Source of the DNA: Bacteroidota bacterium | GTDB lineage: Bacteria; Bacteroidota; Bacteroidia; Bacteroidales; F082 | Length of the DNA stretch: 36,719 nucleotides | Reading direction: 5' to 3' | Assembly (NCBI GenBank): GCA_016845105.1 | Contig: JAERTF010000178.1 | Coordinates: 1-36,719, forward strand | Shown here: piece by piece, positions 22,693 through 36,719 of the stretch | How positions within the stretch are numbered: position 1 is the stretch's first letter | How the letters are laid out: every line of letters begins with the position of its first letter | Position numbers and translations under genes: made by a program | Notes under the pieces: model-generated | The model's database searches: none | What the model saw: only the letters and a program-made list of their open reading frames with translations | What the model was told of the DNA's origin: nothing

Positions 22693-25425
22693 TTATTCGA
22701 CTTTCAGTATAATTTCATCAGCAAATAACATCGATTCATAACTGGAACCTGCATGATGCCAAGGTGGTAGTTTTCCATAATAATGAGCAACAATCTTTAA
22801 ATATCTGACTGAAAGATTTTGAAAATTTGTACTATAAGTATGCTTTATTTCTCCATCTTTTTCAGGCGGTATTGTGTTGACTATTTCTTCAATGAGTTTG
22901 TAATCTTCATTGATATCATTCTTATAGTAGAGTTCAATTTTTTTCGGGAAAATAACCCATGAAAATGTGTTTTGATAAAAGCCCATTGAAAATGACTTTA
23001 AGGTGAGTTGATCTTCCATATCAATTTCTACCTCAATATTTTGTCCTGAAAAACCTTGCCATCTACCACTTCGTAGATAATTTACATCACCAAGCTTGCC
23101 ATCAAGCAACGCCATATTTCCACCTCCATCGTAACTGGGATGATAGTTGCTAAATGTGGAATTTAGAGAATGCATTTTGCCAATTCCATCATGAAAGATT
23201 ACACTATCAGATACAGAGGAATATTCAATGTTGTTATTGATTACTTTGGCAGATATTTTAACATCATTTTCAAAGTATAAGGGCCTGTCATATTTTTTCC
23301 AAATCAGTTCTGTTGATTTATCATCAATAGTATAATAGATTGGAAGGTCATGAAATAGAGAGTGAAGTGTAATCTTTCTCCCTCTTTCAGTAATCTTGTT
23401 ATGTGTGATTATTATAGTATGTCCTATTAGTTGTTCCAGATCATCTTGAAGAAGATCAAACTTCTCCATATTTACAGATAACCACCAATCTTTACTTTCA
23501 TATAACCAGAGTACTTTATATTGAGACTTTAATTTTTGAATTTCCATTGCCAGATTAAGAATTTGACTCTTTAATTCCAATTCACCTATGGTGGTGTCAC
23601 CTACCATGAAATTATGAATATTAATTCTGAGAAGGTTCTTTTTAACGGTAAAACTAACCTGATCAACAGCATATTGCAAATATTCAATAGCAAGTTGATT
23701 ATTTTTAATCTTAGGTTTAACTTTTTCTAAATAGTTAGACAAAGAATCGGTGTAGTGTAGTATTTTTAGGTTTTCTTCTCTTTTACCATCCTTCACATAA
23801 TCATCGAAAATTGGAAATATAGGCTCAAAAAACCGACTGTTTTTTTCAACTTTTCGAATATCAGATTGATGAAGCTCTGAAAATTTTACAATTTGGTTGG
23901 TCAGCATATAATCTTCTAGCCCAAAGAATATCTTGTCAAATGACTTGTTGAAACTCTTATAAAGTGTTTCCCTTTCTAATTCTGATTCTTCTAAAGTGAG
24001 GTTTGTGGATGGGGAATTCCAGCTATTTTCAGCACCCCATGTAAGTCCATGCCAGTTATTCTCAAAGAAATTTAGACCGTCATCATCCCATGTTGTGTTC
24101 AGAACACCTCCTGCATTGAGCTTTTTTCCATCTCTGATAAAATTAAATATATTGATTTCTGCAGCTTTCATATTTGGAAAAACATTCCTCCAACAACTAA
24201 CACCGGGTGCTACCCAAAAATTTAATCCCATATTTGAAATTGGAGTAATTGCATCCTCAAAACTTTCTGCAGCATGATATCCCCATACCATAACAGTGAT
24301 GTCTTTTGGTAAGCTGCTAACTATTTTGGGATGATTTCCTGCAATATCCCCCCACATCAGAATGCTTTTATCATATGGATTCAGTAATGAGTCTATTTTG
24401 TTAATATGACTTACGTAAACTTCTTCAATACCAATACTATCAACTATTTCTTTGGACTTTTCTGTGCCTAATCCAAAAGTTTCATCACAGTTTATATTGA
24501 AAAACTCACCGTTATATGCAGGTACGACTTCCTCATAAACATCACTCAAGAAGTCGTACGACTCATCCATAACAGGGGAGAGGATATGACCATTTTCAAC
24601 TAAATGTTGGTATTTTGGATGTGCAAGCGTTTTTTCCATATGTCCAAAGGATTGAAAGTTTCCAATTAGTGTAACATGGTTACTACTTGCAAATTCGCTT
24701 AATTCCAGGATATCTTTCTTTGTGATACCATCATTGGGTGCAATATCCGGATGTTTTTCCAGCCTGAATACATGCTCAGTATAAAGTGTGAAGTAGTTAA
24801 GTTTAAAAGATGACATCTTTTTAATTTGCTCTTTTAAGTAGTCCATTGTTGGGATTGGTCCTCGGCTAATATCATCTTGCCAGGCTCTTATGGGAAAATC
24901 TGGTGAATCATAAATAACTAAGCAGGGAATGGTATTATTATTTCTATTGGCGATAATAAGTTGTTTTAATGTTTGAATTCCGTAGTATATCCCTGCATTT
25001 GTTTTCGATATTATTCTTATTAATTCTGGGGTGATTATTAATGCATATCCTTCCTTTCCAGTATGGTAATCTTTATTTAACTTATTTTTTTCTAATATTC
25101 TTTTTAGTTCATTGCCAGTATCAACCTTAATAATCTCTATGAAATTATCTGTTGCAATCATAGAGGAGCTAGGTTTAATATTCAATTCCTGTTCAATACA
25201 TTGTGCAATCTCTTTTGTGTAAAAATAATCTGTAGTTTGATTAACTATTGATGTATTATGATCAATTTTGAAATAACCATCCTTAACAATTATTTTTTGA
25301 GGGGTTGGGATAAGATTCAATTGTGCATTTGAGTTAAAACTCCAAAGAATGATTAGAACTGTTGATAATGTAGATATTAATTTCACAAGCTTAAAATATA
25401 TGAATATAAAACGATTACAAATCAC
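22693..25425 (-). CDS. GH20-type beta-N-acetylhexosaminidase with chitobiase-C-like and discoidin-like modules
   Basis: A 910-aa exported enzyme, second gene of the minus operon. The signal peptide ends near SNAQ. A GH20b-type N-terminal domain (about residues 35-165; LNLIPTPQKI, GIYYGIQTLKQLI) is followed by the TIM barrel from about 175. The barrel has RAWQDDISRG, FTLYTEHVF, NFQSFGHMEKTLAHP and the catalytic pair Asp314-Glu315 in NINCDETFG. The D-E pair supports the substrate-assisted GH20 mechanism on HexNAc. The barrel is atypical (no classical H-x-G-G-D-E), so the exact sugar is uncertain. A helical region, a CHB_HEX_C-like domain (about 683-740, LPIYYTIDD) and the shared discoidin-like module (about 763-908; WQGFSGQNIEVEIDM, PPWHHAGSSYES) follow. 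Gaps to its operon neighbours are 34 and 49 bases. Confidence 0.82.
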   Translation of the reverse strand: MICNRFIFIYFKLVKLISTLSTVLIILWSFNSNAQLNLIPTPQKIIVKDGYFKIDHNTSIVNQTTDYFYTKEIAQCIEQELNIKPSSSMIATDNFIEIIKVDTGNELKRILEKNKLNKDYHTGKEGYALIITPELIRIISKTNAGIYYGIQTLKQLIIANRNNNTIPCLVIYDSPDFPIRAWQDDISRGPIPTMDYLKEQIKKMSSFKLNYFTLYTEHVFRLEKHPDIAPNDGITKKDILELSEFASSNHVTLIGNFQSFGHMEKTLAHPKYQHLVENGHILSPVMDESYDFLSDVYEEVVPAYNGEFFNINCDETFGLGTEKSKEIVDSIGIEEVYVSHINKIDSLLNPYDKSILMWGDIAGNHPKIVSSLPKDITVMVWGYHAAESFEDAITPISNMGLNFWVAPGVSCWRNVFPNMKAAEINIFNFIRDGKKLNAGGVLNTTWDDDGLNFFENNWHGLTWGAENSWNSPSTNLTLEESELERETLYKSFNKSFDKIFFGLEDYMLTNQIVKFSELHQSDIRKVEKNSRFFEPIFPIFDDYVKDGKREENLKILHYTDSLSNYLEKVKPKIKNNQLAIEYLQYAVDQVSFTVKKNLLRINIHNFMVGDTTIGELELKSQILNLAMEIQKLKSQYKVLWLYESKDWWLSVNMEKFDLLQDDLEQLIGHTIIITHNKITERGRKITLHSLFHDLPIYYTIDDKSTELIWKKYDRPLYFENDVKISAKVINNNIEYSSVSDSVIFHDGIGKMHSLNSTFSNYHPSYDGGGNMALLDGKLGDVNYLRSGRWQGFSGQNIEVEIDMEDQLTLKSFSMGFYQNTFSWVIFPKKIELYYKNDINEDYKLIEEIVNTIPPEKDGEIKHTYSTNFQNLSVRYLKIVAHYYGKLPPWHHAGSSYESMLFADEIILKVE

Positions 25426-25459
25426 TTACAAAAAGGTTAGTCAAAGATAAAATTCACCA

Positions 25460-26773
25460 TTAATCTTTTAGATCAAGTTTTCCATCCAATAGAACTGCAA
25501 TAACAGTCGTGTTTTTATCCAAAACTGAATCAGGTACATTGATTGAAATGAGTCCTGGTTTATTACTCCAGTATGGTTTTAAGTAAACATTGTGTTCAAG
25601 TTTAGTCCCATTCCCGACAACCCAAACACGGTTAACTTTATTGTTAACACCCTTGAGCATTATTTCACCTTTTGGATCATATGGTAGGAATAAGTATACA
25701 ACGGTACTATCTGCAGATAGGGTGGAAGGTCCAAAAAAACAATTGGCTGGGAGTCCTGCCTTTGTGTCAAATATTGCTGTTTCATGTTTGTTTGTCCATC
25801 TGCCAAGCTCTTTCAAAATTTTAGTCTGTTCAACAGGAATAGTTCCATCTGCTTTAGGACCAATATCAAGCAATAGATTACCGCCCATCCAAATGCATTG
25901 GGAAAATATTCTAATGATTTGATCTGTAGTTTTATAGTTGTTGTCATTTCCTTGATATCCCCATGAATCATTCATGGTCATACACAACTCCCAGTATTTA
26001 TCATTTGGTTTTGTTATTGGTAAACCTTGCTCGGGGGTTGCATAATCTCCATATCCTTGTAGTCTGGAATTAATAATTATGTCACTATTTTGTTCCCTAA
26101 GCAGTGCTTTAATTTCCTTTGATTTCCACTTTTCAGCAGATTGTTCCCAATCACCATCAAACCACAGCAAGTCGGGGTTAAATTCTTTAGAGATTTCCTT
26201 TATTTGCCCAATATTAAATTCAGTAAATTTTGCCCATCTCAATGAGTCATCTACATATCTCTTTTTTGTTTTTGTAAAATTTGGATAATCAGGATGTGAC
26301 CAATCCAGAATCGAGTAATACAATCCTACTTTTATGTCATTTCTGCGTAACTCCTTTACGAAAGGCATAATTAAATCGCGCTTAGAAGAAGTTTTTTCAA
26401 CAACATTCAAATCTGACATTTCTGTATCCCATAATGCTATACCATCATGGTGCTTGGTAGTAATCACTGCATATTTTGCACCACTTTCTTCTATTAGCGT
26501 TACCCATTCTTTTGGATTATAATTTGAAGCACTAAACCCATCCAATTGCTTCATGTAATCTTCATAGGGAATATAATCGTTAAAAAATGACCAAGATTCA
26601 TCAATTCCGTTAACAGAATATATACCCCAATGAATGAATATGCCAAGTTTGGCATCATTGAACCATTGCATTCTCTCTTCCTTATTATTCATATTATCAG
26701 ATTCTTGTGAGAATACATTTGTGCTAAAAAGGAAAACAACTGTTGTAACTATAATTGCAAATTTCTTTAACAT
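25460..26773 (-). CDS. GH29 alpha-L-fucosidase
   Basis: An exported GH29 enzyme of 437 aa, first gene of the minus-strand operon. A type I signal peptide ends at VFSQE. The GH29 barrel shows WFNDAKLGIFIHWG, the start-of-barrel signature, then YAVITTKHHDGIALWDT and VGLYYSILDWSHPDY. LLWFDGDW contains the nucleophile Asp206. The C-terminal 90 residues are the usual small beta-sandwich. The acid/base is not conserved in position across GH29, and I did not assign it. The length without extra modules and the WSFFNDYIPYEDY segment do not settle whether it is broad-specificity (GH29-A) or alpha-1,3/4-restricted (GH29-B). It would remove terminal fucose before the GH20 and GH163-like enzymes act. It diverges from the GH63-like gene 86 bases away. 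Confidence 0.92.
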   Translation of the reverse strand: MLKKFAIIVTTVVFLFSTNVFSQESDNMNNKEERMQWFNDAKLGIFIHWGIYSVNGIDESWSFFNDYIPYEDYMKQLDGFSASNYNPKEWVTLIEESGAKYAVITTKHHDGIALWDTEMSDLNVVEKTSSKRDLIMPFVKELRRNDIKVGLYYSILDWSHPDYPNFTKTKKRYVDDSLRWAKFTEFNIGQIKEISKEFNPDLLWFDGDWEQSAEKWKSKEIKALLREQNSDIIINSRLQGYGDYATPEQGLPITKPNDKYWELCMTMNDSWGYQGNDNNYKTTDQIIRIFSQCIWMGGNLLLDIGPKADGTIPVEQTKILKELGRWTNKHETAIFDTKAGLPANCFFGPSTLSADSTVVYLFLPYDPKGEIMLKGVNNKVNRVWVVGNGTKLEHNVYLKPYWSNKPGLISINVPDSVLDKNTTVIAVLLDGKLDLKD

Positions 26774-26835
26774 TATTTCGTGCTTTTATGGTTACGCAAT
26801 TTAACTAAAAATGAATTATTACTAATAAGTCTGAC

Positions 26836-26843
26836 TATCTTTG
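26836..26843 (+). promoter_or_regulatory. Putative -7 promoter element of the GH63/kinase-lyase/GH2 operon
   Basis: TATCTTTG matches TAnnTTTG and ends 16 bases before the ATG at 26860, implying a leader of about ten bases. The -33 region 19 bases upstream is A/T-rich without a clear TTTG. No matching element was found on the opposite strand for the divergent GH29 gene. Confidence 0.5.
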
Positions 26844-26859
26844 TGATTCTTATTATTAT

Positions 26860-28920
26860 ATGAAATATCTAACTAAAATTTTGAGTGTGTGTAGAACCTA
26901 TTTGAAAATATTTCCAACTTTATTTATTCATGTTGTAGCTTTAATGTTGGTTACTGGATGTAATAATGATAGTGATAGTTCAGTGTATCTTCAGAATACA
27001 CAGATACCAAATGTCTTAAACTATGCTTCTAATCCGCAACACCCAAAAGATAAAGGCTCTTTGGTTTTTTCAGATCAGGGTGCATGGTTTGGTTATGGAC
27101 TAAGCCTAGATAAAAAAAGAACAGGATTCACTGGCCCATTTTTAATGACCCAGGAAAATGGACTTTGGTGCTCTAGTATGTTAGGAGAGCTTAAGTTGTT
27201 TTTTGATGATGGAGCTCAGGTTTATTGGGATTCTGTTTTGCAGTATAGTTACAATAGCCATCTCGACCAAAGTTATTATAATAGTAAAGTAGATTTAAAT
27301 CAGAGGCTTGTATATAGTTCACCGCATAGTGTTTTGCATATTTCTACAATCAAGAATATATCAAGCCTTCCATTGACTTTAAATGCTGTGATAGAAGGCA
27401 CTATTTTTTTAGATGATATTATATTAAAAAGGTCAGGAGATGCTTTAGAGGTAATATCTGGTAAAAGCTCTGCAAAAGGATATTTGAAATTTTATAATGA
27501 TAAAGTTAAGGTTAATGCTCCGAACAACTCTACCTATAGTGCACAATTTCTGCCCCTAATTATTGAACCTGGTAATACGGAAACCATTATATTTTCTCAG
27601 TCCTTTATTTTTCCAGAATACGAATTTGATCATGAATTGGCAAATTTGATGGTTGCAGCCAATAATTATGATTCACTAATCCATAGAAGAGTTTCTGAAA
27701 AAGTAAAAGAATATGGTGTTTTTGAAAGTGAACTAATGGATAAATTTAATGATGTCGAATATAAAAAATTGATCTGCAAATGTTTATTAACACTACAGAA
27801 TAACTGGAGAATCCCATCAGGTGAACTAAAGCATAGTGGCTTATTTCCCAGTTATCATTACAAGTGGTTTCATGGGTTTTGGGCATGGGATAGCTGGAAA
27901 CATGCTGTTGCTCTGGCAGAATTCAATCCTGAATTGGCAAAGGAACAGATCCGGGTTATGTATGATTTTATGGATAAAGATGGCTTTATAGCAGACTGTA
28001 TTTATAGGGATACAACAATCGAAAACCATAATTATAGAAATACAAAACCACCACTTTCGGGTTGGGCGGTATGGAAAGTTTATGGTAATGATAATGATAC
28101 ATCCTTTTTACAAGAAATGTATCCAAAACTACTTAAACAACACTATTGGTGGTATAAATATCGCGATTATGACAATGATAGTATTTGTGAATATGGATCC
28201 ACTGATGGAAGTTTGATTGCTGCGAAATGGGAAAGTGGAATGGATAATGCGGTTAGGTTTGATAATAGTCAACTTCTTAAAAGTAAAGATAATGCCTACT
28301 CATTGAATCAGGAAAGTGTTGACTTAAATTCATATCTGTATGCCGAGAAAGTATATCTTAGAAAGATGGCAAAAGTATTAGGTGAAAACGATGTTGCCAA
28401 TATACTTGCTGATGAGGCTGAAATACTAAAGTATAAGATACGAAATCAATTTTACTCGGATGAAAAAAGCTGGTACTATGATACTTCGATTGATGGAGAT
28501 ACAATAATTAATGTGATGGGATGTGAGGGATGGATTCCTTTGTGGGCAGGTGTTGCCACTAAAGCACAAGCTTCAAATGTAGTTGAAAATATGATGAATG
28601 ATTCTAAGTTTAATACAAAGGTTCCATTGCAGACATTGTCAGCCGATCATCCAAAGTTTAAACCGGATGGAGGGTACTGGAGAGGACCTACATGGATTGA
28701 TCAGGCTTATTTTGGTGTAATTGGAATGAGAAATTACGGTTATGATGATGAGGCTGATACCATTGTTTTTAAACTAATTAATAATGCTGAAGGATTACTC
28801 GAATCAGGCCCATCAATTCGTGAAAACTACAACCCGCTTACAGGTGAAGGATTAGAATCACATAATTTTAGCTGGTCAGCGGCACATTATTTATTAATTC
28901 TAACAGATAATGAAAAGTAA
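26860..28920 (+). CDS. GH63-like (YgjK/trehalase-fold) alpha-glucosidase lipoprotein
   Basis: An exported inverting alpha-glycosidase, 686 aa, first gene of a three-gene operon. The signal ends in the lipobox VTGC (Cys34). A beta-sandwich N-terminal domain (about residues 40-280) is followed by an (alpha/alpha)6 barrel: FHGFWAWDSWKHAVALAEFNP, WESGMDNAVRFD with the likely general acid Asp462, GGYWRGPTWIDQAYFGV, and RENYNPLTGEG with the likely base Glu655 (compare the E-x-Y-[DN] of trehalases). This pattern is GH63/GH37 clan GH-G. Escherichia coli YgjK (GH63) has been linked to the Glc-alpha-1,2-Gal unit by a glycosynthase study, as I recall. The operon context makes that disaccharide an attractive substrate. 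Other GH63-type substrates (glucosylglycerate, oligomannose-linked glucose) are possible. The next gene starts 3 bases after the stop. Confidence 0.82.
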   Translation: MKYLTKILSVCRTYLKIFPTLFIHVVALMLVTGCNNDSDSSVYLQNTQIPNVLNYASNPQHPKDKGSLVFSDQGAWFGYGLSLDKKRTGFTGPFLMTQENGLWCSSMLGELKLFFDDGAQVYWDSVLQYSYNSHLDQSYYNSKVDLNQRLVYSSPHSVLHISTIKNISSLPLTLNAVIEGTIFLDDIILKRSGDALEVISGKSSAKGYLKFYNDKVKVNAPNNSTYSAQFLPLIIEPGNTETIIFSQSFIFPEYEFDHELANLMVAANNYDSLIHRRVSEKVKEYGVFESELMDKFNDVEYKKLICKCLLTLQNNWRIPSGELKHSGLFPSYHYKWFHGFWAWDSWKHAVALAEFNPELAKEQIRVMYDFMDKDGFIADCIYRDTTIENHNYRNTKPPLSGWAVWKVYGNDNDTSFLQEMYPKLLKQHYWWYKYRDYDNDSICEYGSTDGSLIAAKWESGMDNAVRFDNSQLLKSKDNAYSLNQESVDLNSYLYAEKVYLRKMAKVLGENDVANILADEAEILKYKIRNQFYSDEKSWYYDTSIDGDTIINVMGCEGWIPLWAGVATKAQASNVVENMMNDSKFNTKVPLQTLSADHPKFKPDGGYWRGPTWIDQAYFGVIGMRNYGYDDEADTIVFKLINNAEGLLESGPSIRENYNPLTGEGLESHNFSWSAAHYLLILTDNEK

Positions 28921-28922
28921 AT

Positions 28923-35083
<6,161 letters not shown>

Positions 35084-35085
35084 CA

Positions 35086-35118
35086 GCATTTAGGTTTGTT
35101 TTGGGGTCATGTAAATGC
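35086..35118. terminator. Weak inverted repeat after the second GH2 gene
   Basis: gcattta (35086-35092) and taaatgc (35112-35118) are perfect 7-base arms with a 19-base loop. They start three bases after the GH2 stop, in the 240-base gap between convergent genes. No T-run follows, so this is a weak terminator candidate. Nothing else was recognised in the gap. Confidence 0.3.
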
Positions 35119-35323
35119 GATAAACTTTAATTTGTGAAACTATAGTCGAGAATTGCATAGGTGTCAAAAAATCTTTTCATATGTTTTGGCGTCTGAGGTT
35201 GGAATTAGTTAATGCTTCCTTGTTCTAGCATTACAATTTTATTTTGAGTTTAATTTCATCCTTATACCTATCTAGGCCAAATGCTCAGACTTACCCAATC
35301 ATAGTAAAAAAGTTATAAAGCTA

Positions 35324-36616
35324 TCAATCTTTACCTAACCTGGAGCTTTCTTGCCAGGCGAATAATATTGTGAATAGTCTACCTTTTTCAATATTTGTTA
35401 GTTCATCAGAAATCGATATCACATTTGGATTTCCTTTGAATTGACTAACAATAGCAATAGTTTTTCCATTGACAATAAATTCGAAATAATATAGCTCTTG
35501 AAGTTTTGGCTGATAAGGTAATTGAATTCCAACAATATTGTAGTTATTACCAGCATACTTCACCTTTGATGTAGAACCTCCCAATGTACTCAAGTTCCCT
35601 ATTGTATGATTGTTATTCTCAATATCAACCGTAATTTCAGAAGGTACATTACTATCAAACGCTTTATGCTTTTTTTGCTGAGTATGCATGATATAGGAAG
35701 AATCCAGTATTTCATTGTAGAAAAGCGAGTTTTTCTTTATTTTTTCTGAAGAGAGTCCTCCAAGTTGCCATTTCCCCCCTGATTTTGTTTTTAACCCTTT
35801 ACCTTTTAGTTTGAAATTTGCAACTTCTTCTTTTTCATTTTGCTTGTTTATGAGTGTGTAACTATCATCACTGATTTCCAATGTATATATTGTAGCATTC
35901 TTATAAAAACTAATATATTGTTCATTAATAGGAGATTTGATATTCACTGCTTTACGTCTCTTGGCTTTCTTATCAAAAACGGTCTTTAGTGCCAATATGT
36001 AAGTGTTTTCAAAATCAATCACTGACATATATCCTGGAATATAAGGATATATATCTTCTAAACTTGTTATAGGTATCGTAACAGAATTTTTAAATATTTT
36101 TTTCGAAGTACTATTTTCGATTAGAAGTTTTAAAACAAGCTTATTTTGCGGGAATAATGTAGCAACTATACTTAAGAAGATATCTCCTTCACTTTTATTG
36201 ATATTCTTAATGTTTGTTGTTGAAGTATGCAAGCCGTAATAAGTTTCTGCAAAATCTTTCTGATAGAAACTTATGTCGGTAACTCCGTAATACTTTGATA
36301 GATTTTCTCTTAGAATTTCAGTAATCTTATTCTGGAGTTCTAAATTGTCTGTAAAGTACTGAGGCAAATAGTAGCTGGTTGAGTCGTGAGTACATCCTAT
36401 TATTGGTAGAAATTGCAATTTTAGATCACAGATAATAGCTTTTTCGGATGTTGAAGACATGGAAAATGCTACCGGATGATTGCCAAATGACATGTCAGTA
36501 TTATTACAAGTTTCCATATCATACTTTTCTTCTTGATTAATACAACTAGAAGTTATTGTACTACAGATACCAATTGTGGAAAATAATAGTAGAGTAAGGG
36601 TAAATAGGTATTTCAT
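35324..36616 (-). CDS. Exported protein of unknown function
   Basis: I do not recognise a family. The 430-aa protein starts with a hydrophobic signal-like segment (MKYLFTLTLLLFSTIGIC). Several early cysteines follow, but no clean lipobox, so type I export is more likely than lipidation. The mature part is mixed alpha/beta, polar and lysine/asparagine-rich. Visible pieces include LQNKITEILRENLSKYYG, GGKWQLGGLSSEKIKKN, and a terminal beta-rich region (YYFEFIVNGKTIAIVSQFKGNP) that ends in a helix (GRLFTILFAWQESSRLG). No metal-binding, catalytic or T9SS motif is seen. It is convergent with the GH2 gene and probably unrelated to the glycan locus. The start at 36616 is supported by the signal peptide. 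Confidence 0.7.
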   Translation of the reverse strand: MKYLFTLTLLLFSTIGICSTITSSCINQEEKYDMETCNNTDMSFGNHPVAFSMSSTSEKAIICDLKLQFLPIIGCTHDSTSYYLPQYFTDNLELQNKITEILRENLSKYYGVTDISFYQKDFAETYYGLHTSTTNIKNINKSEGDIFLSIVATLFPQNKLVLKLLIENSTSKKIFKNSVTIPITSLEDIYPYIPGYMSVIDFENTYILALKTVFDKKAKRRKAVNIKSPINEQYISFYKNATIYTLEISDDSYTLINKQNEKEEVANFKLKGKGLKTKSGGKWQLGGLSSEKIKKNSLFYNEILDSSYIMHTQQKKHKAFDSNVPSEITVDIENNNHTIGNLSTLGGSTSKVKYAGNNYNIVGIQLPYQPKLQELYYFEFIVNGKTIAIVSQFKGNPNVISISDELTNIEKGRLFTILFAWQESSRLGKD

Positions 36617-36707
36617 AGGTGGTAAATTTATTTGAGAATTATAACAATAATGAGTTAAAATGTTTGATTTCCTATCAAATTACAAGTTCTGCATAATGCA
36701 TCCGTAA

Positions 36708-36715
36708 CAAATATA
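36708..36715 (-). promoter_or_regulatory. Possible -7 promoter element of the unknown exported protein gene
   Basis: On the minus strand this reads TATATTTG, a perfect TAnnTTTG match, 91 bases before the start codon at 36616. The -33 box would fall beyond the window edge and cannot be checked. Confidence 0.4.
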
Positions 36716-36719
36716 CAAA

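Overview
The window comes from an AT-rich Bacteroidota genome, most like the Bacteroidales/Marinilabiliales side of the phylum. The evidence is two proteins with type IX secretion (T9SS) C-terminal sorting domains, several Bacteroidota lipoproteins, a LytS/LytTR two-component pair, TAnnTTTG-type promoter elements, almost no Shine-Dalgarno sequences, and a dense set of sulfatases and glycoside hydrolases. No tRNA, rRNA, CRISPR array, transposase or phage gene was seen.

Bases 1-5194 hold housekeeping-type genes: the 3' part of a LytS-family histidine kinase, a LytTR response regulator, a bacterial SLC12-like cation-chloride cotransporter and a CutC-family protein. Bases 5195-10811 hold two convergent genes for large T9SS cargo proteins, an arylsulfotransferase-like propeller and a BNR/PKD protein. 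They share a likely bidirectional terminator.

Bases 10897-35083 form a continuous glycan-degradation locus of three transcription units. Unit A (+) encodes a LacZ-type GH2 and three S1 sulfatases. Unit B (-) encodes a GH29 alpha-L-fucosidase, a GH20-type hexosaminidase and a DUF4838 (GH163-like) lipoprotein. It converges on unit A with only 13 bases between the stop codons. Unit C (+) diverges from unit B and encodes a GH63-like (YgjK/trehalase-fold) alpha-glucosidase lipoprotein, a cytosolic three-domain fusion (APH-type kinase, M23 peptidase-like, class III PLP phospho-lyase) and a second LacZ-type GH2. Neighbouring genes in unit C are 2 bases apart. Five enzymes of units A and B end in the same type of discoidin-like (F5/8C, CBM32-like) module. 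No SusC/SusD pair, collagenase or dedicated regulator is present.

The most interesting reading is unit C. The fusion resembles animal hydroxylysine kinase joined to 5-phosphohydroxylysine/phosphoethanolamine phospho-lyase. It lies between an alpha-glucosidase of a type linked to Glc-alpha-1,2-Gal and a beta-galactosidase. These are the activities needed to dismantle the collagen glycan Glc-alpha-1,2-Gal-beta-O-hydroxylysine and then catabolise the freed hydroxylysine. Units A and B would strip sulfated, fucosylated, HexNAc-containing host glycans. The whole locus therefore looks aimed at animal extracellular-matrix or mucus glycoproteins. The substrate assignment is inference. The window ends with an unrecognised exported protein at 35324-36616 (-).
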